DNA from: Lytechinus variegatus
Lineage: Eukaryota; Echinodermata; Echinoidea; Temnopleuroida; Toxopneustidae
Assembly: GCF_018143015.1 (NCBI RefSeq)
Contig: NC_054757.1
Coordinates: 2,838,001-2,902,000, forward strand
Direction of reading: 5' to 3'
DNA: 64,000 nt
The notes under the pieces were generated by a model. It searched no databases and had not been told where the DNA came from. It saw only the letters and a list, made by a program, of their open reading frames with translations. This document shows positions 1 through 13,600 of this stretch, in pieces. The position numbers were made by a program, and so were the translations under genes. Numbering within the stretch: the stretch's first letter is position 1; each line of letters begins with the position of its first letter.

Positions 1-506
1 TCGAAATGTCTATATTCGTTGTCATACTAACTGCAAAACTTTAACAAATCGTATTATACGAGAACGTTCAGTACCGTATTGTCATCGACCTAAATAATGC
101 TACCCTCCCGTAATAGGGTAGCGACCTTTGATCACTTTTGACAGAGATTCTACCCGGTTAGCTCCCGGTTCAGTCTCCAAATCCGCTCATGCAATGAAAG
201 AATCTCACTTAGTACTTGCTAATGTTAGCATCGAGATGTACTTTACTAAACCTTACTTCTTGATAATAAGCCGACAGGGGAAGTCTATCCTGACGAAAAG
301 TTTGTACCAGAGAAAAATGAAGATATTAGTGGAGGATTGAGGGAAATCCATCAAAGATCAAGATAATGTTTAGAATTTTTAAGTCCCATTTTCTGGTCAA
401 CAGGCTTACACAATGTATATTAAACATTTTCAGCGCTTTGCATTCGCTTTAATTAATACTAAATCGTATTGATGATTTCAAAAGGCGCTTCGAATGTCCC
501 GTTTAT

Positions 507-1154
507 GTGTCGCCTGCATGGCAGAGCGAGACTACAGGCGCCGCTTTTCCGTAATACATTGAAATCTTAACCAAGGTCAAGTTTTGGAAATGTTGTCAAA
601 ACTTCAAAATTGTACTTACCTACTAGTTCATGAAACTTGGACAAAAGGGTGATGAATTATTACAGAACATCAATGAAATTAGACCATGTTGGAGGAATCA
701 ATGTCAAAATCTTAACCAAGGTTAAGCTTTGGAAATGTTGTCATTACTTCGAAATTATGCGGACCTAGTGCAAAAAACGTAGATATAATGGGGTAATAAT
801 GTATCACTGAAGATCCTGCCTGAGTTTCTGGTCACATGACCAAGGTCAAAGGTCACTTAGGGTCAACAAACTTTGGCCATGTTCAGGCTATTTGTGGAAC
901 TGTCATTATAACTTTAAAAGTGTTCGGATCTAGCTCACGAAACATCGACAAAATGGTAATCAAGTATGAGTGATTGTTTTGCGCATGTCTTAGGTCACAT
1001 GGTCAAAGGTCATTTTGGGTCATTGGACATTATGATTTGTTGTGATATTAGTGTTTTCTTCTATGTATAATTATCCTGTAGCTGTTTTCTAAGGCAGCAC
1101 TGCTGCTTTATCGAATTGCGTAATGCAGGCGAGAAACCAGAGGCGTTCCACTTG
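507..1154. repeat. Interspersed element (R1) captured inside the satellite unit
   Basis: From GTGTCGCCTGCATGGCAGAG to GAGGCGTTCCACTTG the satellite unit matches a dispersed element also seen at about 14488-16132. The same part recurs at about 1771-2418 and 3351-3995. Inside it are diverged subunits of roughly 150 bp, each with a tract like GGTCACATGACCAAGGTCAAAGGTCA. Both ends carry a TCGCCTGCAT-like stretch in inverted orientation. The satellite therefore appears to have grown from a locus that already held an R1 copy. I cannot assign a superfamily. Confidence 0.7.
843..855 (+). promoter_or_regulatory. Perfect DR1 nuclear-receptor-like site (AGGTCA A AGGTCA) in the repeat
   Basis: The bases form two AGGTCA half-sites in direct orientation with a one-base spacer, the consensus for RXR and HNF4 type receptors. 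Identical sites occur in satellite copies 2 and 3 (2107-2119, 3684-3696) and in the dispersed R1 copy (15667-15679). A near-perfect TGGTCAAAGGTCA lies further along in the same units. The match is exact; receptor binding is inference. Confidence 0.45.
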
Positions 1155-4100
1155 TTTAGATTTAAAGCGCCCTCCATAATTTCATCTCGGGCTTGGCGCT
1201 CGCATCATTTAGAGTAATAACAATCGCCCTTTTCACAATCTTTACTATAGTCCCATGCATATGGTTAAGTAGTGCTTAACTCGTTCTTCATGCTTGCATC
1301 AATTTGATTACTGAGATAAAAGGCTAGTTTTTATGAAATAAAAAGTGCTTTAAACACGTAACATGTCCAGTTAATCCACAAATGTATTCATTCTCTACAC
1401 AAGGTATCTGTGATCGATTATAAAATATATTTATAGTAATTTGTTTGCATTTCTAATTGCTTTCAAATCTCACTTAGAACTTGCTAATGTAGCATCGAGA
1501 TGTACTTTACTAAACCTTACTTCTTGATAATAAGCCGACAGGGGAAGTCTATCCTGACGAAAAGTTTGTACCAGAGAAAAATGAAGATATTAGTGGAGGA
1601 TTGAGGGAAATCCATCAAAGATCAAGATAATGTTTAGAATTTTTAAGTCCCATTTTCTGGTCAACAGGCTTACACAATGTATATTAAACATTTTCAGCGC
1701 TTTGCATTCGCTTTAATTAATACTAAATCGTATTGATGATTTCAAAAGGCGCTTCGAATGTCCCGTTTATGTGTCGCCTGCATGGCAGAGCGAGACTACA
1801 GGCGCCGCTTTTCCGTAATACATTGAAATCTTAACCAAGGTCAAGTTTTGGAAATGTTGTCAAAACTTCAAAATTGTACTTACCTACTAGTTCATGAAAC
1901 TTGGACAAAAGGGTGATGAATTATTACAGAACATCAATGAAATTAGACCATGTTGGGGGAATCAATGTCAAAATCTTAACCAAGGTTAAGCTTTGGAAAT
2001 GTTGTCATTACTTCGAAATTATGCGGACCTAGTGCAAAAAACGTAGATATAATGGGGTAATAATGTATCACTGAAGATCCTGCCTGAGTTTCTGGTCACA
2101 TGACCAAGGTCAAAGGTCACTTAGGGTCAACAAACTTTGGCCATGTTCAGGCTATTTGTGGAACTGTCATTATAACTTTAAAAGTGTTCGGATCTAGCTC
2201 ACGAAACATCGACAAAATGGTAATCAAGTATGAGTGATTGTTTTGCGCATGTCTTAGGTCACATGGTCAAAGGTCATTTTGGGTCATTGGACATTATGAT
2301 TTGTTGTGATATTAGTGTTTTCTTCTATGTATAATTATCCTGTAGCTGTTTTCGAAGGCAGCACTGCTGCTTTATCGAATTGCGTAATGCAGGCGAGAAA
2401 CCAGAGGCGTTCCACTTGTTTAGATTTAAAGCGCCCTCCATATTTCATCTCGGGCTTGGCGCTCGCATCATTTAGAGTAATAACAATCGCCCTTTTCACA
2501 ATCTTTACTATAGTCCCATGCATATGGTTAAGTAGTGCTTAACTCGTTCTTCATGCTTGCATCAATTTGATTACTGAGATAAAAGGCTAGTTTTTATGAA
2601 ATAAAAAGTGCTTTAAACACGTAACATGTCCAGTTAATCCACAAATGTATTCATTCTCTACACAAGGTATCTGTGATCGATTATAAAATATATTTATAGT
2701 AATTTGTTTGCATTTCTAATTGCTTTCAAATGATTAATTTTAAAATTTGATGCATTAAAAATAGATCATCGTTCAACGTTTCGGCTTTTAATACATTTTT
2801 GTTATTTATAAAAATAAAATCACATCCATATTGTTTGTTTTCATTCGAAATGTCTATATTCGTTGTCATACTAACTGCAAAACTTTAACAAATCGTATTA
2901 TACGAGAACGTTCAGTACCGTATTGTCGTCGACCTAAATAATGCTACCCTCCCGTAATAGGGTAGCGACCTTTGATCACTTTTGACAGAGATTCTATCCG
3001 GTTAGCTCCCGGTTCAGTCTCCAAATCCGCTCATGCAATGAAAGAATCTCACTTAGTACTTGCTAATGTTAGCATCGAGATGTACTTTACTAAACCTTAC
3101 TTCTTGATAATAAGCCGACAGGGGAAGTCTATCCTGACGAAAAGTTTGTACCAGAGAAAAATGAAGATATTAGTGGAGGATTGAGGGAAATCCATCAAAG
3201 ATCAAGATAATGTTTAGAATTTTTAAGTCCCATTTTCTGGTCAACAGGCTTACACAATGTATATTAAACATTTTCAGCGCTTTGCATTCGCTTTAATTAA
3301 TACTAAATCGTATTGATGATTTCAAAAGGCGCTTCGAATGTCCCGTTTATGTGTCGCCTGCATGGCAGAGCGAGACTACAGGCGCCGCTTTTCCGTAATA
3401 CATTGAAATCTTAACCAAGGTCAAGTTTTGGAAATGTTGTCATAACTTCAAAATTGTACTTACCTAGTTCATGAAACTTGGACAAAAGGGTGATGAAGTA
3501 TTACAGAACATCAATGAAATTAGACCATGTTGGGGGAATCAATGTCAAAATCTTAACCAAGGTTAAGCTTTGGAAATGTTGTCATTACTTCGAAATTATG
3601 CGGACCTAGTGCAAAAAACGTAGATATAATGGGGTAATAATGTATCACTGAAGATCCTGCCTGAGTTTCTGGTCACATGACCAAGGTCAAAGGTCACTTA
3701 GGGTCAACAAACTTTGGCCATGTTCAGGCTATTTGTGGAACTGTCATTATAACTTTAAAAGTGTTCGGATCTAGCTCACGAAACATCGACAAAATGGTAA
3801 TCAAGTATGAGTGATTGTTTTGCGCATGTCTTAGGTCACATGGTCAAAGGTCATTTTGGGTCATTGGACATTATGATTTGTTATGATATTAGTGTTTTCT
3901 TCTATGAATAATTATCCTGTAGCTGTTTTCGAAGGCAGCACTGCTGCTTTATCGAATTGCGTAATGCAGGCGAGAAACCAGAGGCGTTCCACTTGTTTAG
4001 ATTTAAAGCGCCCTCCATATTTCATCTCGGGCTTGGCGCTCGCATCATTTAGAGTAATAACAATCGCCCTTTTCACAATCTTTACTATAGTCCCATGCAT

Positions 4101-4880
4101 ATGGTTAAGTAGTGCTTAACTCGTTCTTCATGCTTGCATCAATTTGATTACTGAGATAAAAGGCTAGTTTTTTATGAAATAAAAAGTGCTTTAAACACGT
4201 AACATGTCCAGTTAATCCACAAATGTATTCATTCTCTACACAAGGTATCTGTGATCGATTATAAAATATATTTATAGTAGTTTGTTTGCATTTCTGATTG
4301 CTTTCAAATGATTAATTTTAAAATTTGATGCATTGAAAGTAGATCATCGTTGAACGTTTCGGCTTTTAATACATTTTTGTTATTTATAAAAATAAAATCA
4401 CATCCATATTGTTTGTTTTCATTCGAAATGTCCATATTCGTTGTCATACTAACTGCAAAACTTTAACAAATCGTATTATACGAGAACGTTCAGTACCGTA
4501 TTGTCGTCGACCTAAATAATGCTACCCTCCCGTAATAGGGTAGCGACCTTTGATCACTTTTGACAGAGATTCTATCCGGTTAGCTCCCGGGTTCAGTCTC
4601 CAAATCCGCTCATGCAATGAAAGAATCTCACTTAGAACTTGCTAATGTAGCATCGAGATGTACTTTACTAAACCTTACTTCTTGATAATAAGCCGACAGG
4701 GGAAGTCTATCCTGACGAAAAGTTTGTACCAGAGAAAAATGAAGATATTAGTGGAGGATTGAGGGAAATCCATCAAAGATCAAGATAATGTTTAGAATTT
4801 TTAAGTCCCATTTTCTGGTCAACAGGCTTACACAATGTATATTAAACATTTTCAGCGCTTTGCATTCGCTTTAATTAATA

Positions 4881-5289
4881 CTAATTGTAAGTTCAAGTTT
4901 AAGATTTATTTTCATTTCCATAATTAACATAAACAAATACAAATAAAACGTATATCATGAATATAAACAAATACAGATGGAATATGATAATAATGATCAC
5001 AAATCAATTTCGAATTCCAAAACATTTGTAAAATAGTTTTAACAAAATTTAATATGGAAATGAGTGGATCCACTAAAAAGCATTGCTTGTAGAGCGTGGA
5101 TTCTCTAAGATAATTTCAAACAAAGGAAAATTTGAGACTCATTTGCAAGTGTAGGCGTTAGAAAATATAATAAGTTAAAATAGAATAATGGGAATGATAA
5201 TAAGATGATGAGTAATAGCGAGAAACAATGATAAGATTACAGAGATTCTGGGCGATACTAAAAACGCAAAAGAAAAAAAAGACATGACG
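4881..5289. other. AT-rich spacer, nothing recognised
   Basis: This is simple AT-rich sequence between the satellite and the next array. I see no coding exon, inverted repeat or RNA gene. Confidence 0.6.
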
Positions 5290-6420
5290 AAGAATGGAGG
5301 GGAGAGATAATTTTTGATATTCAGACCTAAAAAGGGACATTATAAGCAAATTTTTGTAATTATGATACGTACTTTTCTCGCTAAACAAACGATGCGAGCG
5401 CGAAGTGCGAGCAGAAATTTTTGTATATATATATTTACCCCAAACAGGGACGTTTTAAGGACTTTATTTTTGGAATCCGTTAAGAGTATATACATATCTC
5501 ACCATAGTCATATAATGCGAGTGCCAAGCGCTATTGCTGATTTTTTTTTTAAATTACATCTAAACATGAAGCACTTGTAGTCATTGTAATCATGATTAAC
5601 ATACGCATCTCACTAATCAAATATTGCAAGCGCGAAGCGTGAGCTGAAAATTTAGGAAATTCAGACTTCAAGAAGGGCATTTTAAGCTTGTTTGTAGGAA
5701 TTCAAGAAGATCATACATATTTCACTAACCAAATGATACGAGCGTGAAGCACAATTTGAAACTTTTGTATATATTGACCCCAAACAGGGATATTTTAAGG
5801 GTTATTAATTTTTGTTTAGAAATCCATTAAGAGTATGAATATCTCACCATGAATGCGAGTGCCAAGCGCTTGCTGATATTGTTAGAATTACATCTAAACA
5901 CATGAAGCACTTTTTGCAGTCATTGTAATCCCGATTATCATACGCATCTCACTAATCAATTATTTCGAGCGCGAAGCGCAAGCTGAATATTTAGGAAATT
6001 CAGACCTGAAGAGGGGCATTTTGAGGCTTGTTTGTAGAAATTCACTAAAACCATATTCGTATTTTACTTACCAAATTATGCGAGCGCGAGGTGCGAGTTG
6101 AACATTTTTGATATTCAGATTAGAAAAGGTGACATTTTAAGGACTGATTTTAGGAATTCATGAAGAGCAGACACATCTCACTAATCCACTATTGCGAACG
6201 TAAGCACGGACAGGAAATGTTTTATATTCAGACCTTAAAATGAGGCAATCACTTTAAATTGTCATGAAAAAGAAGCATGTCACTACATAAAACAATAATA
6301 ACTCGAAGTGCGGGGAAATATATTTGGTGTATGTTGACCTGAAAACGGGAGGTTTTAGTACAACAGGTTATATCTCGTTAAACAGACAATGCGAGTACCA
6401 GGAACAATGCAGACATAGGC
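5290..6420. repeat. Diverged tandem array, about ten units of roughly 112 bp
   Basis: A core like ATGCGAGCGCGAAGTGCGAG recurs near 5388, 5515, 5626, 5736, 5851, 5963, 6078, 6192, 6302 and 6388, mostly 110-127 bp apart. Between cores sit related phrases such as CAGACCTNAAANNGGGCATTTTAAG and CATATCTCACTAATCAA. Units are much more diverged than the 1.58-kb satellite next door, so this array is older. No reading frame is shared between units. Confidence 0.75.
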
Positions 6421-6608
6421 CCTGAGCAAATTATGTTTTAAAAAGTTATGAAAAAATGTTTCTTATGTGATATGACATAATTATAATATAACATAATAAT
6501 GAACAATAAATTCTTCTTTCCCACTACGTTACTGGACGGTTGCGAAGCGACATGATCCCCATGAATATGGAGATGGTGCGGATGGATCAGGGGAGGGGCC
6601 CGGGGGGG

Positions 6609-7153
6609 GGGGGCCACTTCCATTCACGAGTGGATACCATGCGCGACCAAGGGGTCTCGAAAAGCACCCTAAACACGTAATTTCCATATTCTGAAAACGA
6701 ACCCCTTAACAAGTATTGGAGTGAGAAACCCTACCCTTAACAAGTATTGGAAACAAAAAACGATACTCTTGGCAAATATTCCCTGAAATGAACCCCTAAA
6801 TAAGTACAGGAATGTTTTATTGTTACGGTTCCTTCGGTCGTCGGCTTTACCTTATTTGGTTTAGTACGACCCCACTTCTACACCTCGCGCAAATCGGACT
6901 CTAAACTTAACACGAAGTGTTGGGGCAAATGACATCCTTTATAAAAAAAATTAATTTTGTTTTATCATCCCCGCAAATTAGACCCTACACACGTAATTTT
7001 CCTAGCGAAATAGATACCCTTTTTTCATTATTTTTGTGTTTTTGGCACCCTTATCACGTTACGTACGTAACGTGCTCTGTCGTGAAAAAGACATCATTTT
7101 TACGTGTTTTTTTGGTCGCGCATGGTATCCACTCGTCAATGTAAGTGGCCCCT
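6609..7153. mobile_element. Non-autonomous DNA element with about 40-bp terminal inverted repeats
   Basis: The left end (GGGGCCACTTCCATTCACGA, continuing GTGGATACCATGCGCGACC) is the near-exact reverse complement of the right end, where GGTCGCGCATGGTATCCACT leads to AAGTGGCCCC. The interior holds short degenerate repeats (ACCCTAAACACGTA, CCCTTAACAAGTATTGG) and no transposase frame. G/C runs border both ends, so the target-site duplication is unclear. Confidence 0.75.
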
Positions 7154-7602
7154 CCGGGGGAGGGGTAAACTCCGGGGGTAAACTTCAACGAAGAACGGTA
7201 CAATTGGCATTATTGGTCAGGGACTGACAGTTTCTGATCCTTTGGTTTTTGTCTGAAAGCCTTCCCTGATATCCTCTACAATGACGTGGTCAGCCCTGTC
7301 ACCACGGTGCCCTGTGTAAATATATTTAGCTGTCAATGACCACCGAAGCGTTGAGCAACCATTGAAAACATCTTTACGTGCCTCACGGAAATGGCGTTTA
7401 GAACTGTTCAGTGTAGTTTTGTATGATTAACCTTGCGTAAGAATCTACACGCTTTAATCTGTTGGAAGATTCATAACTCAAACAAAACAGTAAATGCATG
7501 CCTTCAACGAGCTGCAAAACCGTAACCAGTGCCGCAATGCTGTAGAAACACTGAGAGATAAAGGTACAGTTAGTTAGGACTTGGTAAGATTGTAATATCA
7601 TC
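7154..7602. other. Upstream region of the phospholipase gene
   Basis: About 450 bp before the lipase start codon. It should hold the 5-prime UTR and perhaps the promoter, but I see no convincing TATA box or initiator. The only clear statement is that an in-frame TAA lies at 7585-7587, 18 nt before the ATG. Confidence 0.4.
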
Positions 7603-7690
7603 ATGGAGAACCTATATGTTTCTATCATACTCAGTCTCGGTATGTTCCTGTGTTGGTGTTTACCAGTCCAGTGTTCATCAACGAGAAATG
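7603..7690 (+). CDS. Phospholipase B-like exon 1: start codon and signal peptide
   Basis: 29 codons plus one base (phase 1). Residues 7-20 are strongly hydrophobic (SIILSLGMFLCWCL), followed by PVQC-SS, a plausible cleavage site. Donor GTAAGT. Confidence 0.85.
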
Positions 7691-10600
7691 GTAAGTTTAA
7701 TTCGCTCTTCGTAAAAGATTCTTCGAGGAAAAACAAGTTATACAATTCCTATAGACATTCACTGAGAAAGTGTTCATATTACAGTCGCATTCTTTGAAAT
7801 TAATGGTCACATTTTTTATCTGTATATCATTTTGTTGATTATTTATTTGTCCGACAGAGAGAGAGAGAAAAAACAGAACAATTGTGTTTGATCATATTCA
7901 CTGCAGACTGGAACGTTGTTTTCGTCAACCTACACCATAAAAATGAATGAACTTTGTATCTACAGAGGGTTTAAGTGTTGAAGAGTAAACTTAATGTCTT
8001 ATTGATTTTCCGTTTATTGACTTATTTTTTGTTTGCTTATTTTCCAAAATGCAACATGAACTGAAAGGAATTATACATATTTTTATACTGTTTCTTTCTT
8101 TTAACCTCAGATGTGATACATTCAGTGAAGAGATGAAGAAACTGACGCACCAACTTGAAAATAAAAAACAATATATGTTCTAATTAATGCTAGTAGCAAT
8201 GGAAAGAAATTGATATTATGTGTAAACATTAATAGAAGGTATATACCATATTATGAAGCAGAGGAAAATATAAGGGGTTTGGAACTAGAAGATAAAGCAT
8301 TTTGATAAATTGGAACGTATTTTATTTAATACAATGAAACCTCAAAAGCCAGTGTTGGAGGGAGCATGTTATTGTTATGTGCTTGTTAGAAGCTCCTCCT
8401 GATGAGGTTTAAAGGGGGTAGTTCACCCTGAAAAAAAAATTGTTGCAAAAATAGCAGACAAAATAAAAACAAATGGTGAAGGTGTGAGGAAAATGCAGTA
8501 ATTAGAGATTAAGAAAACTATTGGATTTGACGTCATAAAATGCATAAATTGTAAATTTTTTTAATGGTTCCCGTGACTGATTTTCTTTTCTTTTTAGAAA
8601 CGTGTGTCAAATGATTTGTCTATTGACCTACTGAAGGTACAATAACGACCATTCTCAATTTTCTGAAAAAATGACTGTTCATAGATTATTTCCCATATGA
8701 CGTCACAAATCAGTCAAATAATTAAAATTCTGATATTTTTTTCATTCTTTGATGAATTTTTCTAAAAACCTTCGGCAATATTTCTAATATTTTTCTGCTA
8801 TTTTTACAACAAACATTTAATTTGACAGGGTGAACTTCCCAGCCCCTTTAACAGGTCCACCTCTGGACTCTGGTGACGGAAAGGTTGCGTTTGTTACCCT
8901 CCCCCCCCTCCCTCGATCTCTCATTCCGTTCTCTCGGTCGTAAACATTTCTAATCAGAACTGATACCAAGTGAATGTTAGGAGGAATTTTAGATATTGGG
9001 TGAAAAACGAAAAGGCCATAATTTTGCGGCTCTGGACATAATGCTCTCCTCATAACGTGTAGCTCCATGTCCATATTATTCATAAAAAAGTAATGCTAGC
9101 TATTTTTTCCCCTTTCCAACTAATACCAGGTACCGATAGCTTCTTCACTGAGATCCAAGAATTGTTTGAAAGATATTCAGCAAACTTGACGGAGGAAATG
9201 CTTATTCCACAAAATATCAGCATGGTATGTTTGGTTGTTCTTTTTAAATATTTTACAAGTTTATATTTTGGTTAATAATGATTGCGATTTGACTTCAAAG
9301 CACGTCAAATTCCAAACCAGTGTCCCTTTTCACAAACCTTGTTTTGAGTAACAAACTAGATTAACCATCAGCCAATAAGATTGAAGGATTTCAGTAGCTT
9401 TCAACTGTTATTGTAAATTTGTTATACAGCAACAGGTTTTATGAAACGGGCCCCTGGTTATAGTAGCTTTCAACTGTTATTGTAAATTTGTTATACAGCA
9501 ACAGGTTTTATGAAACGGGCCCCTGGTTATATGTATCTCATCGAAACGTAGGTTTCAGTTCGGAGCAGTGGCGTACGCAGGGGGTGGTTACAGGGGTTCA
9601 ACCACCTAATTTTTTTGATACCCCCACTAATAAATCACCCCCCCCCCTAAAATCTAACTGAAGACCTTTTTTTTCTTCTTTTTTTTTTGCTTGACAATTT
9701 TTTTTTCAGACACGAAACGACGGAACATTGGTGATGAAGACCTTTTTTTTTTGGTTGTCAATATTTCATTCAGCTTGACCCCCCCTTATAAAAAATCCTG
9801 CGTACGCTGCTGGTTCGGAGTTTGAATTTCGATATCTGTCATAAGTACAGTTCTTAATAGAAAAAAAATATGGTTTGGAAGTTGTCATAATCCATTTTTG
9901 TTTGGAATGAGCGTGCTGGGCACCTCCCCAACAAATTTGAAAAAGGGAAAATAATGTTTCCCCTCCTCTTGCTTTATACTATATGTTATCGGGATTTTTT
10001 TTTTTTTAGGGGGGGGGGGGAAGGGTGCCATGCCAATATTAAACTCGGAAAAGAGGATACACCTAAGTGTACAAGAATGAGTTTGACATGAAAATAAATG
10101 ATATCTCTTTGCATTGTTTTCACTAAAATATTCACCTTTGTCATGTTTGTTCTTCCTTACAGATTGGAGCTCATTTCAATTGCCCGTCGTCTGTTTCCCC
10201 GACCATACCGAAATCAGGTGAATTATAAAACTTGACAAATTAATAGTAAATTCTACTATGTTTATTCAAAATAAAATTACATTCAGGAAAGTAAGATAAT
10301 GATGTCTAGTGAGAAAAACTGACGCCATGAAAATATCGAGATACCGTAACAGACGCCATCTTTGATCCGAGTAAAGAAATTATCAAGAAACAGTTGAATT
10401 TTCTTGAAGCTTCGAATCTGAATAATAGACAATCCGTTGAAAGCATAGAAGTGAGAATGGGGATGAGATAATCAGTTGGATTACTGCATGCTGTAAAATG
10501 TGAATTACTCCTTATTCATTATTTATTACTTCCAAATCTTTCAAAGAATTAGGCCTGGCAGATTATGCTATGATTATTCAAGAAGTGACAAAAGGGGAAA

Positions 10601-13600
10601 AGAAAATGGCAGAGAGAGTAGGAATTTAAGACGAGGAAAGAAGATTATAAAGAAAAAAGTAAAGGTATATAATACAGGTCGTCTTGAACCCCGATCTATT
10701 GAAACATGGACCTACCATGTGTTAGTAGGTCCATGATTGAAATATCGTTAGATCGCCCCCGTCCGCCGTCTAAAATGAAAGCATGCAAATGAGAGCAGTG
10801 GTATTCCAGGAACGGGGTGGGGGAGGGGGGGGGGGTGATGGGATAGTGGTAGTGTCCTCCCTAAATCTGTGTATGATTGTTGTTATCACCATCAGGGCCC
10901 CGTCTTACAAAGAGTTACGATTGATCCGATCTATCTCAAATACATGGGAATCCATCAATGTCATATATTTTTTCTACGGGAGCAATGTCTCGTTTTGCAC
11001 AATATACTTTGTAAATAAACAACAAAGAGAAGCACACTGAATGTTCGAGTAAACTAGTATGAATATATAGCATATCTAGAAAATATTTTGAATAAACATG
11101 CATTTTAGATGTTGGCGTTACTGGCTTTCCATAGTTGTGGTTGATCGGATCAAACGCAACTCTTTGTAACACATACGTTAAAAGCAGACTATTATTACTA
11201 TCATTATACAGCAAAAACTGTGGTGTTAACCGTGTACCTAGAGGACCACACCAGTTATTGTACATCGGTGTTAAATTGGTGGTTAGGTTTACACCTATAG
11301 GTGTTATTACACCACCTTTTCTTGTTACATTTACACTCTTTGGTGCTATGTTTAATCTCTAGGGTGTAATTTAAACACCTCAGGGTGTGGTCCTCTATTA
11401 ACACCAATTGGTGTCAGTTTTAACACCACAGTTTTTACAGTGTATGTTTAAAAGCCGACTATTATTACTATCATCATATATTGTGTTTCCCTATTCTATA
11501 TTCACAGTCCATTTACTACGGCCCGGCGATATAAAGGTGATAGGTGCTGTTGGAGATTCATTAACGGTAAGGACAAAACGTTAAAAACAGTGGTGTTAAA
11601 ACTGACACCAATTGGTGTTAATAGAGGACCACACCCTGAGGTGTTAAATTAACACCCTATTAAACATAACACCAAAGAGTGTAAATGTAAGAACAATAGG
11701 TGTTGTAAAAACACCTATAGGTGTAAAACTAACTCCACCAATTTAACACCGGTGTAAAATAACTGGTGTGGTCTTATATGTACACCGGTTAACACCGCAG
11801 TTTTTGCTGTGAGGAAACATCACCAACAAAATGAAATAACTGTCATAGGTTCTGATAATTCTAACAGCAAAAGTTGATAATATAGTCATAACAGCATGAC
11901 ACCAACAAATGTAATGCACAGTTAGAAAGGAAGATGCACGAAGGGTAAAAAAAATCCTTCGCGAAAAGATGTAATTTTGAACCCTTTGTAAGGTAAACAT
12001 CAACGCAATACTTGAAAGCATACACAGTAAAAACGCTGTTTACTATAATTATGAACCTTACAGTAGTTGTTTAACAGTTTAAACAATCATGTTTAATTTA
12101 TTGAAGATTAGATGTTTAAATTAAACTTTGTTGTTTAAGATTTAAACACTTGTTTAAACTGTTTAAACAATTACTGTAAGGCTCATATAGTAAACAGCGT
12201 TGTATACAAATGTTAAACAGCGTTTTTACTGTGTATAGCTTCGCCCTTTTTCTCAAGCGGTTGTTGTCTTAAGAAATTTAGTCTATTTTATCAAAATAAG
12301 CAATCATTCAAGTTCATCGCTGAACATAATATTCCATCTGTTAGGGCACCATCAGGCGCCGGGGACAGGGGCATCATACCCCCTCCCATTTTTTGAAGGA
12401 TCAACCCCCTTCTGGATGTGACGTCTTGTTGCCTCTTGCTTGGCTTGATTTCTGCTACACAATGCAGTAATAATAACTATAAACTAGATTTTGTTGTATG
12501 TCAGATCGCGTTGTGTGTCCTGAGAAAACGCGGGCAGTTTCTAGAGGAAAGAACCTTTTTACCATTAAATAAGGTAAAAATCAGTGAAGATGAAAGAATT
12601 GGTAGTGGTTTTATATGGGTGATCAATATAAAGTCAAGTCCATCGTGGAATGGATGGCCCCATTTACCATATTCATTAGATCATTAGTGTGCCAAAATGT
12701 TTAAGTGATGATTCTCACAAATATTTATTTCCACCTACCTTTTTCCTAAATAATGTTCATTTTTCTTCAAATTTTCTATAAATTCAATGAAAATGATGTG
12801 ATGATTATTTTTTTGTAATTGCTTACACCAGTTCAGGGTCCCGTAACACAAAGGTTAGCGATTGATCGTAAGCTTGATTTTTATGATTGATTGTACATTG
12901 TAGTCAATGGAATCAATTGTAGAAAAATGTTCTACGACTGATTGATAAGTTTTGTGTTAAGGACCCCAGGAGATTAATATTTGTAATTCATTATTTTTTG
13001 GTAATTATTGTTTACACCATTGCAGGCGGCATATGCAGCCGGTGCTACGTCTTATTCCCCTGTGCTGTTTGAATATCCTGGTTTGTCTGCTAGGTAGGAC
13101 AGAGAAGTTTGATGATTTACTCGCTTTTCATTTAAATATATTTAATGTATTGCAATTTATTATTTCGTTTTATCAATAAATGTAACTGATCGATTACATT
13201 GGACCACGTTGAACCCAGCTAGTTCTGAAAAGCAGACTTTAAAAAGTCAGTGCATAATTTGTTTTTATTGTTTTATTTTTATTTCTGCGTTCAGAATACA
13301 TTATCAAAAATTATTAACATTGTTTGCAATATACAAAACAATCCATAATGTATATAATATAAACATAATGCATTATAAGAAAAAAAATGGGTTGTGCATA
13401 TACTTCACATTTGGATGATAATAAAAAGCAGCATAAACAAATGAACGCAGGAGACCGCCATCGTGAGGGGTTAAGCTTGTAACTGATGGCGGCCTCATAA
13501 AAAAGGGTTCGTGACTAAGATCGGTAATTACTGAACAAGTAACAATAATGAGAAATGAAGATAAATTATTTCCTACATACAAGTAGAAATTTTGTGAACA

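Larger units (their letters stand above)
1..4880. repeat. Tandem satellite array, unit about 1578 bp, four partial or full copies
   Basis: The same sequence starts at 1, 2845 and 4423. Copy 1 is 1-1467. Copy 2 (1468-2844) lacks the first 200 or so bases of the unit and is joined to copy 1 at a short A-rich microhomology. Copy 3 (2845-4422) is full length, 1578 bp. Copy 4 stops at about 4880. Copies differ only at scattered bases and one-base indels, so the expansion is recent. Copies 2 and 4 share variants (AGAACTTGC, then GTAGCATC) that copies 1 and 3 lack, which suggests a two-unit higher-order period. The left end may lie outside the window. The short reading frames in the unit recur only because the DNA does; I see no gene. 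Confidence 0.93.

Noticed and set aside
128-4119. Repeated open frames of 62-78 codons in the satellite
   Set aside because: They recur because the DNA repeats nearly exactly; no exon signals, no family resemblance, and frames on both strands are equally open.
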